Assembly: GCA_965153455.1 (NCBI GenBank)
Contig: OZ234493.1
Coordinates: 28,138,213 to 28,202,212, forward strand
Length of the DNA: 64,000 nucleotides
Source: Sphagnum compactum
Taxonomy: Eukaryota > Bryophyta > Sphagnopsida > Sphagnales
Direction of reading: 5' to 3'
The position numbers and the translations under genes are program-made. This document shows, one piece after another, positions 24,501-37,300 of the stretch; the stretch's first letter is position 1; the number at the start of each line of letters is the position of its first letter. The notes under the pieces are model-generated. The model worked only from the letters and a program-made list of their open reading frames with translations, did no database searches and had not been told where the DNA came from.

Positions 24501-26487
24501 GTTTATAACGGTTTGCCCAAAATATTGGGCTGATTATTATGTGCTTATCTACACTCACCATCAGGAGCTGATGAAGTCAGTGGGTCGTCACTGCTTTTTT
24601 GTGATGAAAGTGCTGGTTCAACCAACACTTTGTGCGTGACTCTCATAGTGTTATGATCACACTCATTACCATGATATTTTCAAAGTGTTGTTGTTGAGAT
24701 TTATCTGTAATGTCATAGATATATACTTCCTATATATTTCCTCTAGAAAACTCCCCATGCAAGAATTTATCTTGTGCATATTTTACCCAGAAAACAGACC
24801 CCAGAAAGCTAGCACTTAAAAGTTCAGTTTTGGGATAAGCAAAAGAGGCAAACAAGGGAGCATGAACCAGCTTTTCACTGTTTCAATTCCTTTGGACTGG
24901 TGGTGTCAGCCTTTGGCAGACTGGACTGCCTTCCCATGTTGCCTGGAGCAGTGGCCACTGTGCAGTGATAGAACTAAACCTTATATTTGACATTGAAAGT
25001 TGGGTTGCCTATTCTAGAGAAATTGGTTCTCAGTTATAGACTGGCATGTTACCTTTTACATTTGAGTAGCAGTATGATTAAGTATCTCTACAGGATTGTA
25101 GGTTCCTTTCTTTGGCACATCATCTATTCTTCTTTTATAAGCTCACTTGATAAGCCAGGGGTGTCTGGCTGGTGGATTGTCACTATGAAATACCAGCCTG
25201 TCCCTACAGCAGGTTAGCTCAATGCCAGGAGGGCTGCCGCAGGGCCTTCCATGTAAGATAAACTCTCAAGTGTCCTTAGGGCACTGCTTGGAGTCCACTT
25301 AACCCTGTTTAAAATGAACACTGTCCTCTCTGCAGATATGACATTGAGAGTAGACATGGTCCTCTTTGCTGTCATTTAGTGGTCAAAGCTAGGCAGGCAA
25401 TCCACCCTGAGGTAAAATCTCTGGTCTTCTGCCTTGGGTATGAAGGCTTGAAGCCCTCATCCTCATCCAAGTCTTTGAAAGCAGGGTTAGGGAAGTTAGC
25501 ACCAAATTGCATATTTCCTCCTTGGCCGTGGACACTTGGCTTTGTGAGGTCCTCTTCATCAATTGTGGTTTACAAAACAATCGACCTGTTGAATTTTCTC
25601 CAACCCTTATCTGTCAAGAGGTGCCCTGGTTTATCAGGATGAGCTTGTTTCCCAGCAATACAGTTTACAATTTATGATATGTGCTATCTGGTATGCTATT
25701 AAGCTCACCCATTTTCTCAGCATGAATACATCCCTCCATGAGCTTGATGTAGGCACCCATTTTCTCAGCATGAATACATCCCTCCATGAGCTTGATGTAG
25801 GCACCCAGATACTCAATGAATAGTTACATTTGTAGTTTTGGCATTGCTTATACATGCCACTTCTCTTAGAAATCTTTTTCTTGGATCAATGGGGAGAGTG
25901 AGACTGCCAAATGGAGAAAATCTTATTGTTAGTACTTGCATGAACTGAAGTGTGGTCTGGTCTGCAATAGAGGTGGCAACCAGAGGAGGACTTGCACAAT
26001 CTGCAGGAGTGGCCCCCCAGACATGATGAAGATGTCTACCATGGTGTTGCAGAAACAGGCCCCATAGAGGAAACAAGTCCTGTCCAGGAAACAAGTCCCA
26101 TTCAGGAAAGACATCCTATTAAGGCAACAAATTCCATCAGGGAAATTATGTAAGTCAAAAGCTCCCAGAAACTTGAATCCTTGCATGACCATATTGCTAG
26201 ATGGGGTTTTGAATTTGGATCAGCAATCCACATCTGTAAACAGAGACATGTTTTGAAGTGTGTGACCACACGTGTGCAGATCCATGGGGGAGCCATCTCA
26301 TTTTGAACAAGAAGATGCTTGTGAGGATGAGGGGCGTTGGGAGCTTGATGTGACCCACAGTCTGGCATCCCTGTCAGCCTCTGAGATGCTAGTGGAGGCA
26401 GGTTTGCAGATCTACTACAAAATTTCCCACAGTGGGAATTCAAGCCCAGAGAAGCGCTTACGGAGTGTGGTTCTGACTGCCAGTTAA
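21574..26487 (+). CDS. AKAP17A/XE7 (SFRS17A)-like RRM and coiled-coil protein, 10 exons
   Basis: A homologue of AKAP17A/XE7, a nuclear speckle protein linked to alternative splicing. Exons: 21574-22054, 22359-22491, 22757-22913, 23049-23275, 23595-23706, 23941-24090, 25218-25252, 25336-25411, 25971-26149, 26280-26487. All phases close, giving 585 aa. Exon 1 encodes the N-terminal domain (GLKLVPCTAIDLAFT; later LVVDAVNGLELNVGGLKV), with a Gly-rich insert from a GGA-repeat tract. Exons 2-3 form the degenerate RRM (LRGVPSRWF; IFSKFGEIRNLEVM). Exons 4-6 are a charged Gln/Glu/Arg coiled coil. The C-terminus is acidic, with ETSPVQ/ETSPIQ repeats. The first seven exons are well supported by family order or consensus; exons 7-9 rest mainly on phase and coding character. 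Whether the protein binds a PKA-type kinase in plants is unknown, and no such function should be assumed. Confidence 0.8.
24585..24720 (+). repeat. Dispersed repeat copy B, in an intron of the AKAP17A-like gene
   Basis: A diverged copy of the segment at 14637-14770, in the same orientation. It sits inside the 1.1-kb intron between exons 6 and 7 (24091-25217) and helps explain why that intron is the gene's longest. Confidence 0.6.
25706..25801. repeat. 48-bp tandem duplication in an intron of the AKAP17A-like gene
   Basis: The block CACCCATTTTCTCAGCATGA to CTTGATGTAGG occurs at 25706 and again at 25754, with a period of 48 bp. The two copies are essentially identical. The start of a third copy (CACCCA) follows at about 25802. 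It lies between exons 8 and 9. Confidence 0.9.
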
Positions 26488-28172
26488 GCTTCAAAGTGAT
26501 TGAGGTGGGGATATCATTTCTCGTCAAATACAAATAGGCTCTCTCAAGTCCTTCTGATGGGATCAATATGTGGGACATGATTTCCAGCTCAGTTTTCATG
26601 TTTGTCAGAGTGCTATTGCTTCCTCACCAAAGATAAACATAAAATCTCAATAAGAAATGTCAGAGAATTCACTTGACACACATGTGCTTGTATCCCTCTC
26701 GCACCTGCTGGGAGTTTTTGGGCTCAGGATTTTGTGGCACAGCTTTCAATGGGATGGGATCTGCATTTCTCCATTGTTCATGTGCCCTATGGTCATTGGA
26801 GACAATAATCCCTTCTAAGAAGTTTTGCTGGTTATCCATTTCTCCATCTGCAAGCATTCTGTGACATAGTGAAACAATTGATTGAAAGGTGGATGCATTT
26901 TCTCTGACCATGTCAATTGAATGGTGTGTTCAACAATTGAAAGCTCATCCAATAGCATACCTCCAACAGACTAGGAGTTCCCCATGTCTTTGGTGTGTTC
27001 CCACATTTTAGGTGTAGAATGACCTTGTCTCCAAAGGCATCTGATCTAGTGCAGTGGATTGAATACAGAGGTTTCAGCTCTATAAGATGTTTGGATCTAA
27101 TGCACAAATTAGTTTTGGACTTGAAAAATCGTTTTTGATATTGAAAGAAAACATCCAGGAAATACTTAGTAGATTTGACACCAACTATATTGTTGTTGCT
27201 TCATTCTCCAAAAAGATGATCTTTGGGTGACAATCTTTTGACACTAGCAGACAGTTTTCCTGTAACGGCATATCAGTGGTTGACTGTATTGCTAGTGCAC
27301 AGTGCCATGGTGATTGTGCTACAGATGTGGATCCCAATTGAAAAGTTCTCAAACATCTTGGTCATTTATATGTTCAATATGTACCTATCAACAATTGTGG
27401 CCTTCAACTCATGAATATATGTACACTTCAAAACCAGGGTTTGAGAGTATATTCTTCCAAAGACAAGTGTCAGCTTCCACTTCTGATGGAGGAGGATAAA
27501 TCATTTCACTAAGGTAATTTTTCCGTAAGGATTGCAGTGAAAAGGAATCACAGAAAGTCAAATGTAGTGAGACCACTTGAATGGCACCTAGAAAGTGGTG
27601 TGGGTAGTGTGGTCTTCTGAAATTTCATAGTCTTCTTTGGGTTCCCACATAGGAGTTTTGATATATTATTGTATAGTCAAATTTGGCCCTCAATTCCAGG
27701 TTTCAGATAAGAATTACTGTCAAATGTATTAAATCATTACATGAAAACTGAATATTGGCAATATTCAATTTTCTTAACTCTTCACTAGGCACATCATTAC
27801 TTTCAAATCAGAGAGAAGTGCTGTGAGAAACAGCATTTGACAGATGGTGCCTAAGCATGTATATTATGAAGCTGAGAGAAAACACAATGACAGTGTTGAC
27901 CATTACTCTCATGTTGGATCAACATTCAAGGAAGGCTTTGTACAAGGACAGGTGTTGCTTTGTTTCCTTTAACTCTTTGTGTATTCAAACGAACTCATAT
28001 GAAAAACAGAGCTATAACTGAAATCAGGTACAGAATGCAAGCAGGCCTAAGGTGGTGGAAAAACATGGAGAAAGAAACCTGAACAAATCCAAAATCTGTT
28101 TTCACCCATCAACAAGAGCTTCAGAGGTTGGAGCAATCTGAACAAGTGTTAGATCTGTTTCTGGCCTATTGA
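26488..28172. other. Intergenic spacer between convergent AKAP17A-like and PDAT genes
   Basis: Two genes converge here, so both 3' UTRs lie within this spacer. A minus-strand ORF at 26669-26911 reads as a hydrophilic protein but matches nothing I know. The rest is AT-rich and contains no exon chain. Confidence 0.5.
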
Positions 28173-31100
28173 TCAGAGCTTGATTTTGATTCGCTCTGAC
28201 CACTTGAGCAGGTCGGAATGAATTCTGTTACCACCAAGCTGATCACCAGTTTGTCCAGCTGCAACTCTCAATATATCTTCTATCAAAGCAAAGTTCCCCA
28301 TAATGTCAACATGGCTCCCACTTTCTGTGCCACGGCCCTCAAAGAAATTTGCAGGGGGAGAGTGGTTATATTCCTTCACGAAACTGGGGCTGCCAGCTGG
28401 ATTAAAGCGAGTCTTGCCATGCCATAGTTTGGCACACGCAAATCCAGAACTCAAAACTGGCACTGTTTCATCCCCATCCACAAACTGAACACCCCCTTTC
28501 AGGGACCCCTCAGAGTCTCCATTTGCTGTCCCATCAATACGGAATGGGATGTAGCAAGTATCAGTGGGGGGTGAGATTTTGTAGATGTACGACCTTTCTG
28601 TTGGAATGCCAACACCATAGAGGCAATACACCTCCATTTCTGGTGCATTAGGTAACCTGTTATGCATCAACAATAGAAAAAGAGGCAAGCCAACTCAATG
28701 GCTTTCTTGAAATACTATGATGAATTGCGCATAATCTACTTATAAATTTCTGCTACATATTGTGCATAATAATAATTATTTCTACTTATTATAAATCAGT
28801 AGTAATTACTTACTACTTATTAATTAATTAGTAGTAAATATTAAGTATTTAATAGGAGAAATAATACTTAAGTAATTATTTATTACTATTTATTATAGTA
28901 TAACTTGCACATAATAAGTAGCAATACTATGATGAATTGCACATTAGCCTCTAAAAATAGAATGCAGATCACTGATTGTGCTGAATGGAAGTGGGAGAAA
29001 AGATTGGCAATGTTTGTGAACTCACATTGTCTCCAAGGGATTTGACCAGTGCCGGAAATGTTGGTACTTGGGATCACTTAAGTCATCTGCAAGACCGAAA
29101 CCCCAATTCTCCTCACCACGGGCCATAAGCTTGGGAGCAACTCGCCTTAAAAGCTCAACCAATTCTCCAGCAGTATAGACCTCATGGCTGGCAATATCTC
29201 CAATGTTGTCCCACTCCATCTCTTGGTACTCCGTCCATACATCTCCACAGGATGCACTCGAGTTCATTGTCCTGTTGCTTGGTGGAGTCTGGAGCCACAA
29301 ATGGATGCTTCCTCTCTCAATTGTTTAATCATTACAACAATTTCTACCATTCCTTATCATTCATTGATGAGATTTTTCACTGTTTCTTTTAGCTATTTTC
29401 TGTGCATTTTGCTATGTGCTTTACAAAAACTTGTCTGAAATTTGGTTTACTTACTGGAAAGCAGAAATAAGCTACTTCCACATTATCAGACATCTGACCT
29501 TAGGAGGTGGTTCTTTCTTGAGAAGGGCAGAATGATCCAGCACTGCTGCTTCTTTGCCAAAGGCCACCATCCGACCATAGTGTGCAACAGGTTTTCCATG
29601 CACCCCTTTTACCACTGCAGAGTCATCATCTGCACATTCTTGAGGAACAGAATTTTCACTGGCAATGGTATCCTCTGTTATATTCTCGGGGATTGATCTT
29701 TTCTGTGAGCAGTCATAACCTTCCTCTGGAGACCATGAGGCATTCCCCCATATTGCATTACCACCTTTCGGAATCATGGACATGCAGGCGTCCCATGAGC
29801 GTGTCACTCGCATAATGTATTGCAAAGTTTGGAGACCAAATACATCACTACTTAAAATTTCTGGTGCAATTGCTCTGCATAATAATAAGCATGATTTAAA
29901 AACTTCTGGTGTGACTGCCCAGCACAATAAACATCAGTTTAGCAAGAGTATGTTTTATCTTAATTGCCAACTGTATGCAGCAAAGTACATGGCTAAACCC
30001 TTTTGTTTCTACTCTCAATTGAGAACATGTTCTTTTCACAGTCTGAAATACATTGAAATACATTGGAATAACAAGGGGGAATTTTCAGCTTTGATGACTC
30101 AAGTTGTCAATCTCAAACTGATAAAGCTGAACCTCATGCTTGCTTATTCAAAACAGGTGCTTACCTAGCAACAGCAATGTCTTTGGCTTCAGCAGAAAAG
30201 AGGCCTGGAAAGGCCTTGGGAACGCCAAGAAAGGTGCCAGCAATGTTCATCACAGCTCTTATATGGCGAGCACACCAATCAGGTCCACCACCACCACCCA
30301 TAGGTGGGGCTGTCTCCACCCACTTGAGAAAATGCAAGAAGAAGAGTGAGCCCATGGAGTGTGGAATGACAACCACTTTATTCCCATGGTTTGTTTGTAC
30401 CATGGACTCAATTGTGCTCTTTAACCTGCTCAAAGATGCATCCCGTACCTGATTATCATTACATTACACAACATGAGTCAAACTTATCTTGTATTCCTAA
30501 GAGTATACTGAAGTGCCATTAGGTGGGTGAGAAAGCCAATGTTGAAGCTCTATAGAAGTACAACCTTACTCATTTCTCAACATGAAAGGAATTTCTGATT
30601 AGTGGGACACTTAATCTTCTAGCATAGCACTTATATATACATGAGTAAGATCTGAATGCCAAATCTATATACTTTCAACCCTTGAGAAAGTTTTGCAAAG
30701 TTTGGGAATCCACGGTGAGCTTATTACACAGTACCTCAGTATTCTGGAATGTAAGGCGCCAATCATATGAAGTCATGTACATGTTCTTTTCCTCATAGCC
30801 TATGCTTGCAAGGTTCTCAATCAGAACAGCCCACACAAAATAGCCAGGTGCAAAATAGTCAGCTGCTACCAGTCCTGACACAGGTCGCACCCGAATTCCT
30901 TCGGGATCCAGTCCTGTCTCATTGTCCAGCATGATGTGTTCCATCCAACATCTGGGCCTGCACCAAAGCAATGAACAGTGCTGTGAGGAGATCTTGTAGT
31001 CACTCTGCAAAATTTGTCAGTAATCCATACATATACCTCTAGACACACAACTCTTGACTATTCAGTGAACCCTTGAGTGCTTTGAAAGGCTTTTTCTCTG

Positions 31101-31890
31101 ATAATCCCAAGATCGTACTGACATCTAGACAAGAGGTTTCTCCTATTCTGAATTCAGAGTTTGGAAGTTGATCAAAGAGCGATAGGTTATTTAACTGGGT
31201 ACTTGCAAGTAACAGACTGTTCAGAAGTGATCTATCAAAATGTAGCTTTAGAGACATTTTCAGTAGGGAAAAGGTAAGCTGAAGATGCAAGCTCCATAGA
31301 CGTTGTCCGGGTACTATTAGCTTCATAGAGACTGTCCAGACACTACTGATGAATAGCAAGTCCCGGCCCCTAAGCCGGGATGATGATGATGTGTGAAAGA
31401 AAAGTTAGAGGATTTGATCACGAACTACATACCTCGTGTAGATTTTGCCAAAATTGCCACCCCAGAGACGTTTCCGAAACAGCCCATGAGCACAGGGCTT
31501 CCCCTCCCACATTTCCAAGCCGCCTGTGACAATCCCAGGCACAAACACCACAGGATGCTTGGCTAAAAGTCCCTCCTTCCTAAGCATAGTCCCCGGTGGA
31601 TCAGGAAGCGGGCCGCTGATTTTCTCTGTCACAAACTGGGGTACTGACTCAGGTAATGCATGGTACAAAACAGCTAAGACAAAGGAGAGGACACAAACAC
31701 ACCCTATGAACCAACAGCATGTGTCTATGCAGCTCCATCTTGTGACCTTGGATTTCTTCCTCCGCTTCTTCTGTTGGTGATGGGGCTTCGATTCATGCTC
31801 ATCTGTGTCTGACGAGTTCTTGCTCCTGTCCGACAATTGTGGGTTTCCAAAATCTGCCCCTGAGTCCTTGCTCACTTTCCTTTGCTTCAT
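28173..31890 (-). CDS. PDAT: Phospholipid:diacylglycerol acyltransferase, 6 exons
   Basis: It moves an acyl chain from the sn-2 position of a phospholipid to diacylglycerol, making triacylglycerol in the endoplasmic reticulum. Exons, in transcript order: 31890-31433, 30957-30735, 30448-30165, 29874-29499, 29288-29026, 28656-28173. They give 695 aa; Arabidopsis PDAT1 is 671. The N-terminus is charged and Lys-rich, followed by one membrane helix at about 54-78 (IDTCCWFIGCVCVLSFVLAV). The LCAT-type lipase domain shows VVFVPGIVTGGLE, the nucleophile Ser258 in IPHSMGSLFF, KWVETAPPMGGGGGPDWCA, the acid residue in VDGDETVPV (about 595-597) and the His in GSHVDIMGNF (about 650). The end KWSERIKIKL matches the plant family. 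The segment around the exon 4/5 junction is the family's variable loop and is longer here than in Arabidopsis. Confidence 0.97.
28711..28940. repeat. AT-rich fold-back insert bracketed by an 18-bp direct repeat, PDAT intron 5
   Basis: AATACTATGATGAATTGC occurs at 28711-28728 and, unchanged, at 28923-28940. The 194 bp between them are almost pure A/T. They hold self-complementary pieces such as ATCTACTTATAAAT near one end and ACATAATAAGTAGC near the other. This looks like an insertion with a long target-site duplication, or a local duplication around a palindromic tract. Confidence 0.7.
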
Positions 31891-34384
31891 CTCTCCTCAC
31901 CGAGAGAGAAGGCAGCTCGTTATGTCAGTTCAACATGATTGTTGGTACCTTTGAAGCTCCAAAGCAAACATTGCTGCACAAACCTATCCAAAAGCTTCTA
32001 TGTTTTGAGCTGCGAACAGTATCTGCAACAACGGTCCCCACAGCTCCTCTTATGGAAACGTCTACCTGGAAAAAGTCACAGTTTCATACAAACCACTGCT
32101 CAATCGCGTCTCTTGAAGAAAGCCCACCTCACGAAAGCGACAAATTTCCCAGCCCGCAAGCCTAACACATGTTCCCTTGAACTACTTTCATATTCTCAAT
32201 TTGATTGAACTCTAGAACCAACAATTCAGCTCAAACTTCTGCAAACCACCATGACAACTGTAGAGTCTAAGATGAGACGGTGATCAAAATCCCTGTTTCA
32301 TACGACACAATTCCTCAGACAGAGAGCAGGGTTTTACAAGAAGCAAAAGCAAACTAAAAAGCACCAGTCATGCTCACTCTCAGAAACTAGAGAACAAAAC
32401 AACATGGATATGTTATAGCTGGAAAGAGACGATTGAATTCACCACCTGCGATACCCGGCACTCCTTTCCTCTTCTCGACAGACACAATTTCTACTTTTTC
32501 AAGGTCAAATCTTCTTCGCCAAAATCAAACTGGATTGACTTTGCGACTCTGTGCTTACATTTTGGTGTGAAATGAAATGCTCTCGTAGTTTGTGAATGTG
32601 GTGTGAAATTAAATGCTCTCGTAGTTTGTGAATGCGATTTATTTTGGGTAAGTACCTTTCGTTCTTAGTATCTATTAAAGAACTTAATCACAAGGAGCAG
32701 CCAGGGTTGAAAGATCCCAAACCTTGTGGTAGTGAGTTAAAGTGACAAGAATTTTCTTTTTCTAGTTCGGTTTCCTTCTACAGATTCTTCACACCTGGCA
32801 TTGAGGGTAGTGTTCCTGCTTTTCACTTCCTAAACCTCGATCATCGTCACCCTGTTAAAACCCTGTGATTGTGTCAAGTGCTTGTAGGTTTTCCCGTTTA
32901 CAAGATGCTCTCAGTTCACAGACTTTATGTGCTTTGGAAAATCACATAACATATGCAGTGGCATGTGATTGGGAAGAAGAAACTGGGGTGTCAAAAACTT
33001 CGACCAAAAATTACATGCACATTGCTGAGATCGACAGCAATCATCATCCTCTCTCATGAAATCAAAGAACCAACGGCTTGGAAACTGTTTCGTAAAGATG
33101 GGATGTCTGAGGAATGGGTTAGGACTACAAAGTACTACCTAGGCAGACACTATCCGGTGTAAAATTCTGCATACGTGAATTTGTGGGCGAGGTGTCGTTC
33201 ACTGCTTTGAACAGCACATCATCAGCTTTTGTATGCGCGTTGTCATTTTGTTAAAAGGATTTGGTATGCTCAGATAAATTCACAGCAGTGGACAAGTGTA
33301 CGTTGTTGCCCGTTTGCCTGCTGATTTGCTACATGGTTCGAAGAAAAGGGTCCATACAAAGCCAATCCAAAAGCAGCCTGTGCAGGTGTTTTCTTTCCCT
33401 TCCTGAAGGAAAACTCCCAAAAAAGCATCTGTGCAAATCTAATCAAAGTACAAATCTGTCCAAGCAGAATCATCCCCTTTCACTTCGGCATGGCACCTTC
33501 TAATTTAGTATACAGAACTTTATGCCCCAGGTTCCAAAGGTGGGTCTGTGTGTGATGAGTTCTTGTTATTGATGCCTGAGTTGGCTGCATAATAAGTTTG
33601 GGTTCATAGCTTGTAGGTTTCCAACCACCCTAACTATATGGAACAAGCATGGGGAAGAAACCTCATAGAAATTAGGAACATCATTCAACTTCCAGCCACT
33701 AACCACAAACACAAGATTTATGGACATGATAAGCTTCTATGTTTTAAACAATCTCAACTTTATGAAAATAAGAATGGGGAGAAAACCCACAGAAGGCAGG
33801 GAGCTCATTCAACTTGCTGACAGTAACCACATGCACAAGACTAAGTGAGAATATGATAATCATCTTTATGCATTTGTTTCATCACAAAAAACAACGGGTA
33901 AAACCACTCAGCTATAGAGACAAAATTAGGGCAAAGTTAGCCATGCTCATTGTGAAGGACAAATGACGTTTATTGTTTTGTTCTATTTGGAATTGCAGGC
34001 TTGACTAAAAGGCATTTGGCATTGCAGTACAAGCCACACACACACACACACACACACAGTATACATATACTTATACAGTAAGACCAAGATGAGTTTTGGC
34101 CATCCCCATTCACAAGTAGTGTTCCAAATGAATAGGGCCATTGCAAGCTTGGGGCTTGTCAATTAGATCCTTACTCAAATTATAGTGTATCAATAATGCC
34201 AAGCTGCTGGAAGATTTCTGCTACTGTGTCAAACAAAAGTATGAAATGTGCCCAATTTCTTTAGTGTAAGGTTTTCAGACTTCTCCTTTCCAAGAAATGG
34301 AAAGCCTGCTTGAGCAGCAAACTCAATAGAATTGGTGTGATTACACAAAAGATGAAAGAAAGTTGATCACACTGCTTTCTACTT
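31891..34384. other. Intergenic region upstream of PDAT
   Basis: The first several hundred bases hold the PDAT promoter and 5' UTR. A 30-bp stretch containing AAATGCTCTCGTAGTTTGTG is repeated near 32573 and 32610. No ORF is recognisable. A (CA)12 microsatellite lies at 34035-34058. The 3' UTR of the LAX-type gene lies just below 34385. Confidence 0.55.
34035..34058. repeat. (CA)n microsatellite
   Basis: Twelve uninterrupted CA units. Confidence 0.95.
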
Positions 34385-37300
34385 TCAGTGAGCTTTGCCT
34401 GGGCTTGGACACTGATAGCATGCCTGAAAGAATCCAAAGCTGTCAATTTGCTGCACAAAGTTGGTGAAGCTTGCCCATCCCCCCAATCCAAAGCCAACCA
34501 CAAAAACAAAAGTGGCCACAAATCCGCTGATGCAGAACATATTGAACCAGTTTTGCAACAGCTTAGGTGGTTTCCACACTGAAGCCTGCAGAAAAGGAGT
34601 ATAACATTCAGAACTGTCAATCCATGTCTTATAGTACTCACATTGGACAGTTGTTTGGGGCTAAAGACCTTTTAAAGACTCTGATTGTCGCCATCACCAC
34701 AGTACCAAAAATAAATTCCTGCTAAAAATTATGAGGCTGCTCAAGAGAGCACGTTGTATTGAACATCTGCTTGTTGAATCTTCTCAGTAGGTTAAAAGAT
34801 TTTCAAGAGGAAAGGCTAAGAGGATGTCATACAAGACTGAGAGGTACTGCAGGGAGTTGTACCTCTTGTGCTGCTTTAGTGCGGTAGACATAGATAAAAG
34901 TTAGACTGGGGATGATGTAGACAGCGAAGGAGACAAGGAAGGCACCCATCATAGAGTTGATGGGTCCAAAAAATGGGATAGCCAGTGCCAAAAACCAGAT
35001 CACCAACACAACTGGAACACGGGCCAAGGACTTGACTGGATAGTTTGAAGACAAGTGGAGTCCGATTGTCTTCTCCCACATATGAAATATTGGTGTTATG
35101 TTGAGCATGAGTCCAACATACTGCAGAAGTCATTATACACAATGTGTCAGACTGTCTTACAATGTTAATCAACAAATCTCAGTCTTAGAAAGGACCTTGG
35201 ACTACAGCAGAAATGTGAAAACCATGCCAAATCATTCTTTTGAGGGCAGCTATAACCTGATGTGCTATCATGGCAACAATGGCAACATTGCGAGCTGCTG
35301 ATGGTGGCAAAACACTGAACGCATTTGAGTGGTGTAATAGAACATCACCATATGCCCAATATACAGAAACTGAGTTTGGAATGGTCAACAAATATGTGTA
35401 TAACACACAACAGACGTATGCATATTTGTAGTGTTTGGGCTTCCACATGGCCTCCATAATTTCACTGCAGAAGACAACCCAATTAGGCCTAGGTGTGGGC
35501 TACATGGTGTGCTACAAATGACATGTACATGTCAACAAGGCACAGTACAAGAAACCAAGAAGAAAAAAGGGAGCCTTGCCAGCTAGTGGATATGACAATC
35601 TATTGGTCTGTCTGGCTTTACAATAAACTGAAGAAAGCATAAGGAGGCTACTTACACACACAGACCATGGCTGCCAAAGGCAAAGAGTATATTTGTGAGA
35701 CCTGAAAAAAATTGCACCATGTTGTCAGGACCTGAATGCTTCACATTTGGTATCTGCAAAGGTTACACAAAGCTCACCAATCAAGCTTCTTTTTCATAGT
35801 TTCTTGCATCTCAGAGGTCAAGTAGTATGGAAATCAAGTAAGAATGCATGTTGTGAAGTGCTATGCACCTTAGTGCTCCAACATACTGTTGATGGATGAA
35901 TGTTACAGACTATATGATATAGCTGGCATAGGTAAGTACCTGGCCATGTTCCAGGGCAGCTGTGGTCATATAAGCAGAGGTGATGCTAGTGGTGACAATG
36001 CCAATGAATGACAGAAGTCGGAAGTTGTGCAAAGTTGGAATGAGGACACATGGTAAAGCAAGCCCTCCAAATAGATACAACCACTGTCGTTTATTCCAAT
36101 TTGAGTTCATGTAGTACACATCACTGAACAAACAAAAGAGTTCAAAAGTTCAGTTCATCACTGCTTTGTTGTAGTATCTACATTTTTCTTCTTTACCCCT
36201 TCTTCAACAGGCAAGAGTTATCCTTAAATTGATTATAAGCTTACTACTTACACTAGTTACATGCAGACAAGATTGGCACAGATCAGTTCAACTGTCATTA
36301 AGTAGGTCAACAACTTAGTAATTTGGAAGTGCTTGAAGTGGGATTAACATACCTTGAGCAGGCAATGAGTTGCAAAGTACAACCAAATGTCAAAGAGAGA
36401 AGTATGAAGGTTTTGGTGATGTAGTGGCCCCACTTCCCCACTAGGCCTCCAATCACTTCATGGTACTGTCATCCAGCTCCAATAGTTTAGCAAACAGAGA
36501 TGTGAGCTGTTTTGTCTCAAATCCGTGTAAGCCATCTGCTTTCAGTCGGGCTAAAGATTAGATGATCAGCACATTTTCTTGCCTGAAGCATCCCACTACT
36601 CTATGTAGTATAAATGTCAATGACCAATCTGCTTGATTAATAGAAAGTTGCAAGCTAACTTCTAGTTGAAAGCAATTTGGAGCAGCTGATTAAAATCTGC
36701 AGTAACCTCAACAATGAATGACTTTTGAGAACTTTTGGATGTGCTTTGCAGTCATTATGAAGCTGAAAGTATTTTTTACAGCAAACATAATACTGCAAGG
36801 CAAAAGGAATGTTTGTACTACAGGGGCTGAATGTGAGAAGTAGTACTTGGTCATCACAGCTAATGCACAGAGTAGAAAAATCAGGTGGGTTGCTCCTGAC
36901 ATCAATTCATGTGAGAAATAGTTACTTGATCATCACAGCTAACATGAGGAGTAGGAAACCAGGTGGATTGCTCCTGACATCAGTTCATGTGAGAAGTAGT
37001 TATTGGGTCATCATGGCTTTTGCGAGCAGTAGGAGATCAGGTGGATTCAGCCTGGTCTAAGTTCATAACGTTTGGACATTGGAATAAAGTGGTCATGCAA
37101 TTACCTGTAAGATGTGACCTTTCTGATAAGTGCCCGCGAGCATCTTCCTTTGTTTAAGCTCAGCATACATCCAGCTCAACAAAAACACAGTCCAACAGCC
37201 AAAAGCGCCATACACAAATTGGAACAGGATGCCATATTTATACCCCACTTGAGAAAATGTGTAAGGGAATGTGAGTATTACTGATCCCACCTGCAGTCAT

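Noticed and set aside
24565-24654. Possible exon (ELMKSVGRHCFF) in the AKAP17A-like gene
   Set aside because: The segment belongs to a dispersed repeat also seen at 14.6 kb and is not needed for phase.
26102-26599. 165-codon minus-strand ORF
   Set aside because: It runs antisense across the last two exons of the AKAP17A-like gene, which have a strong phase-matched donor and acceptor.
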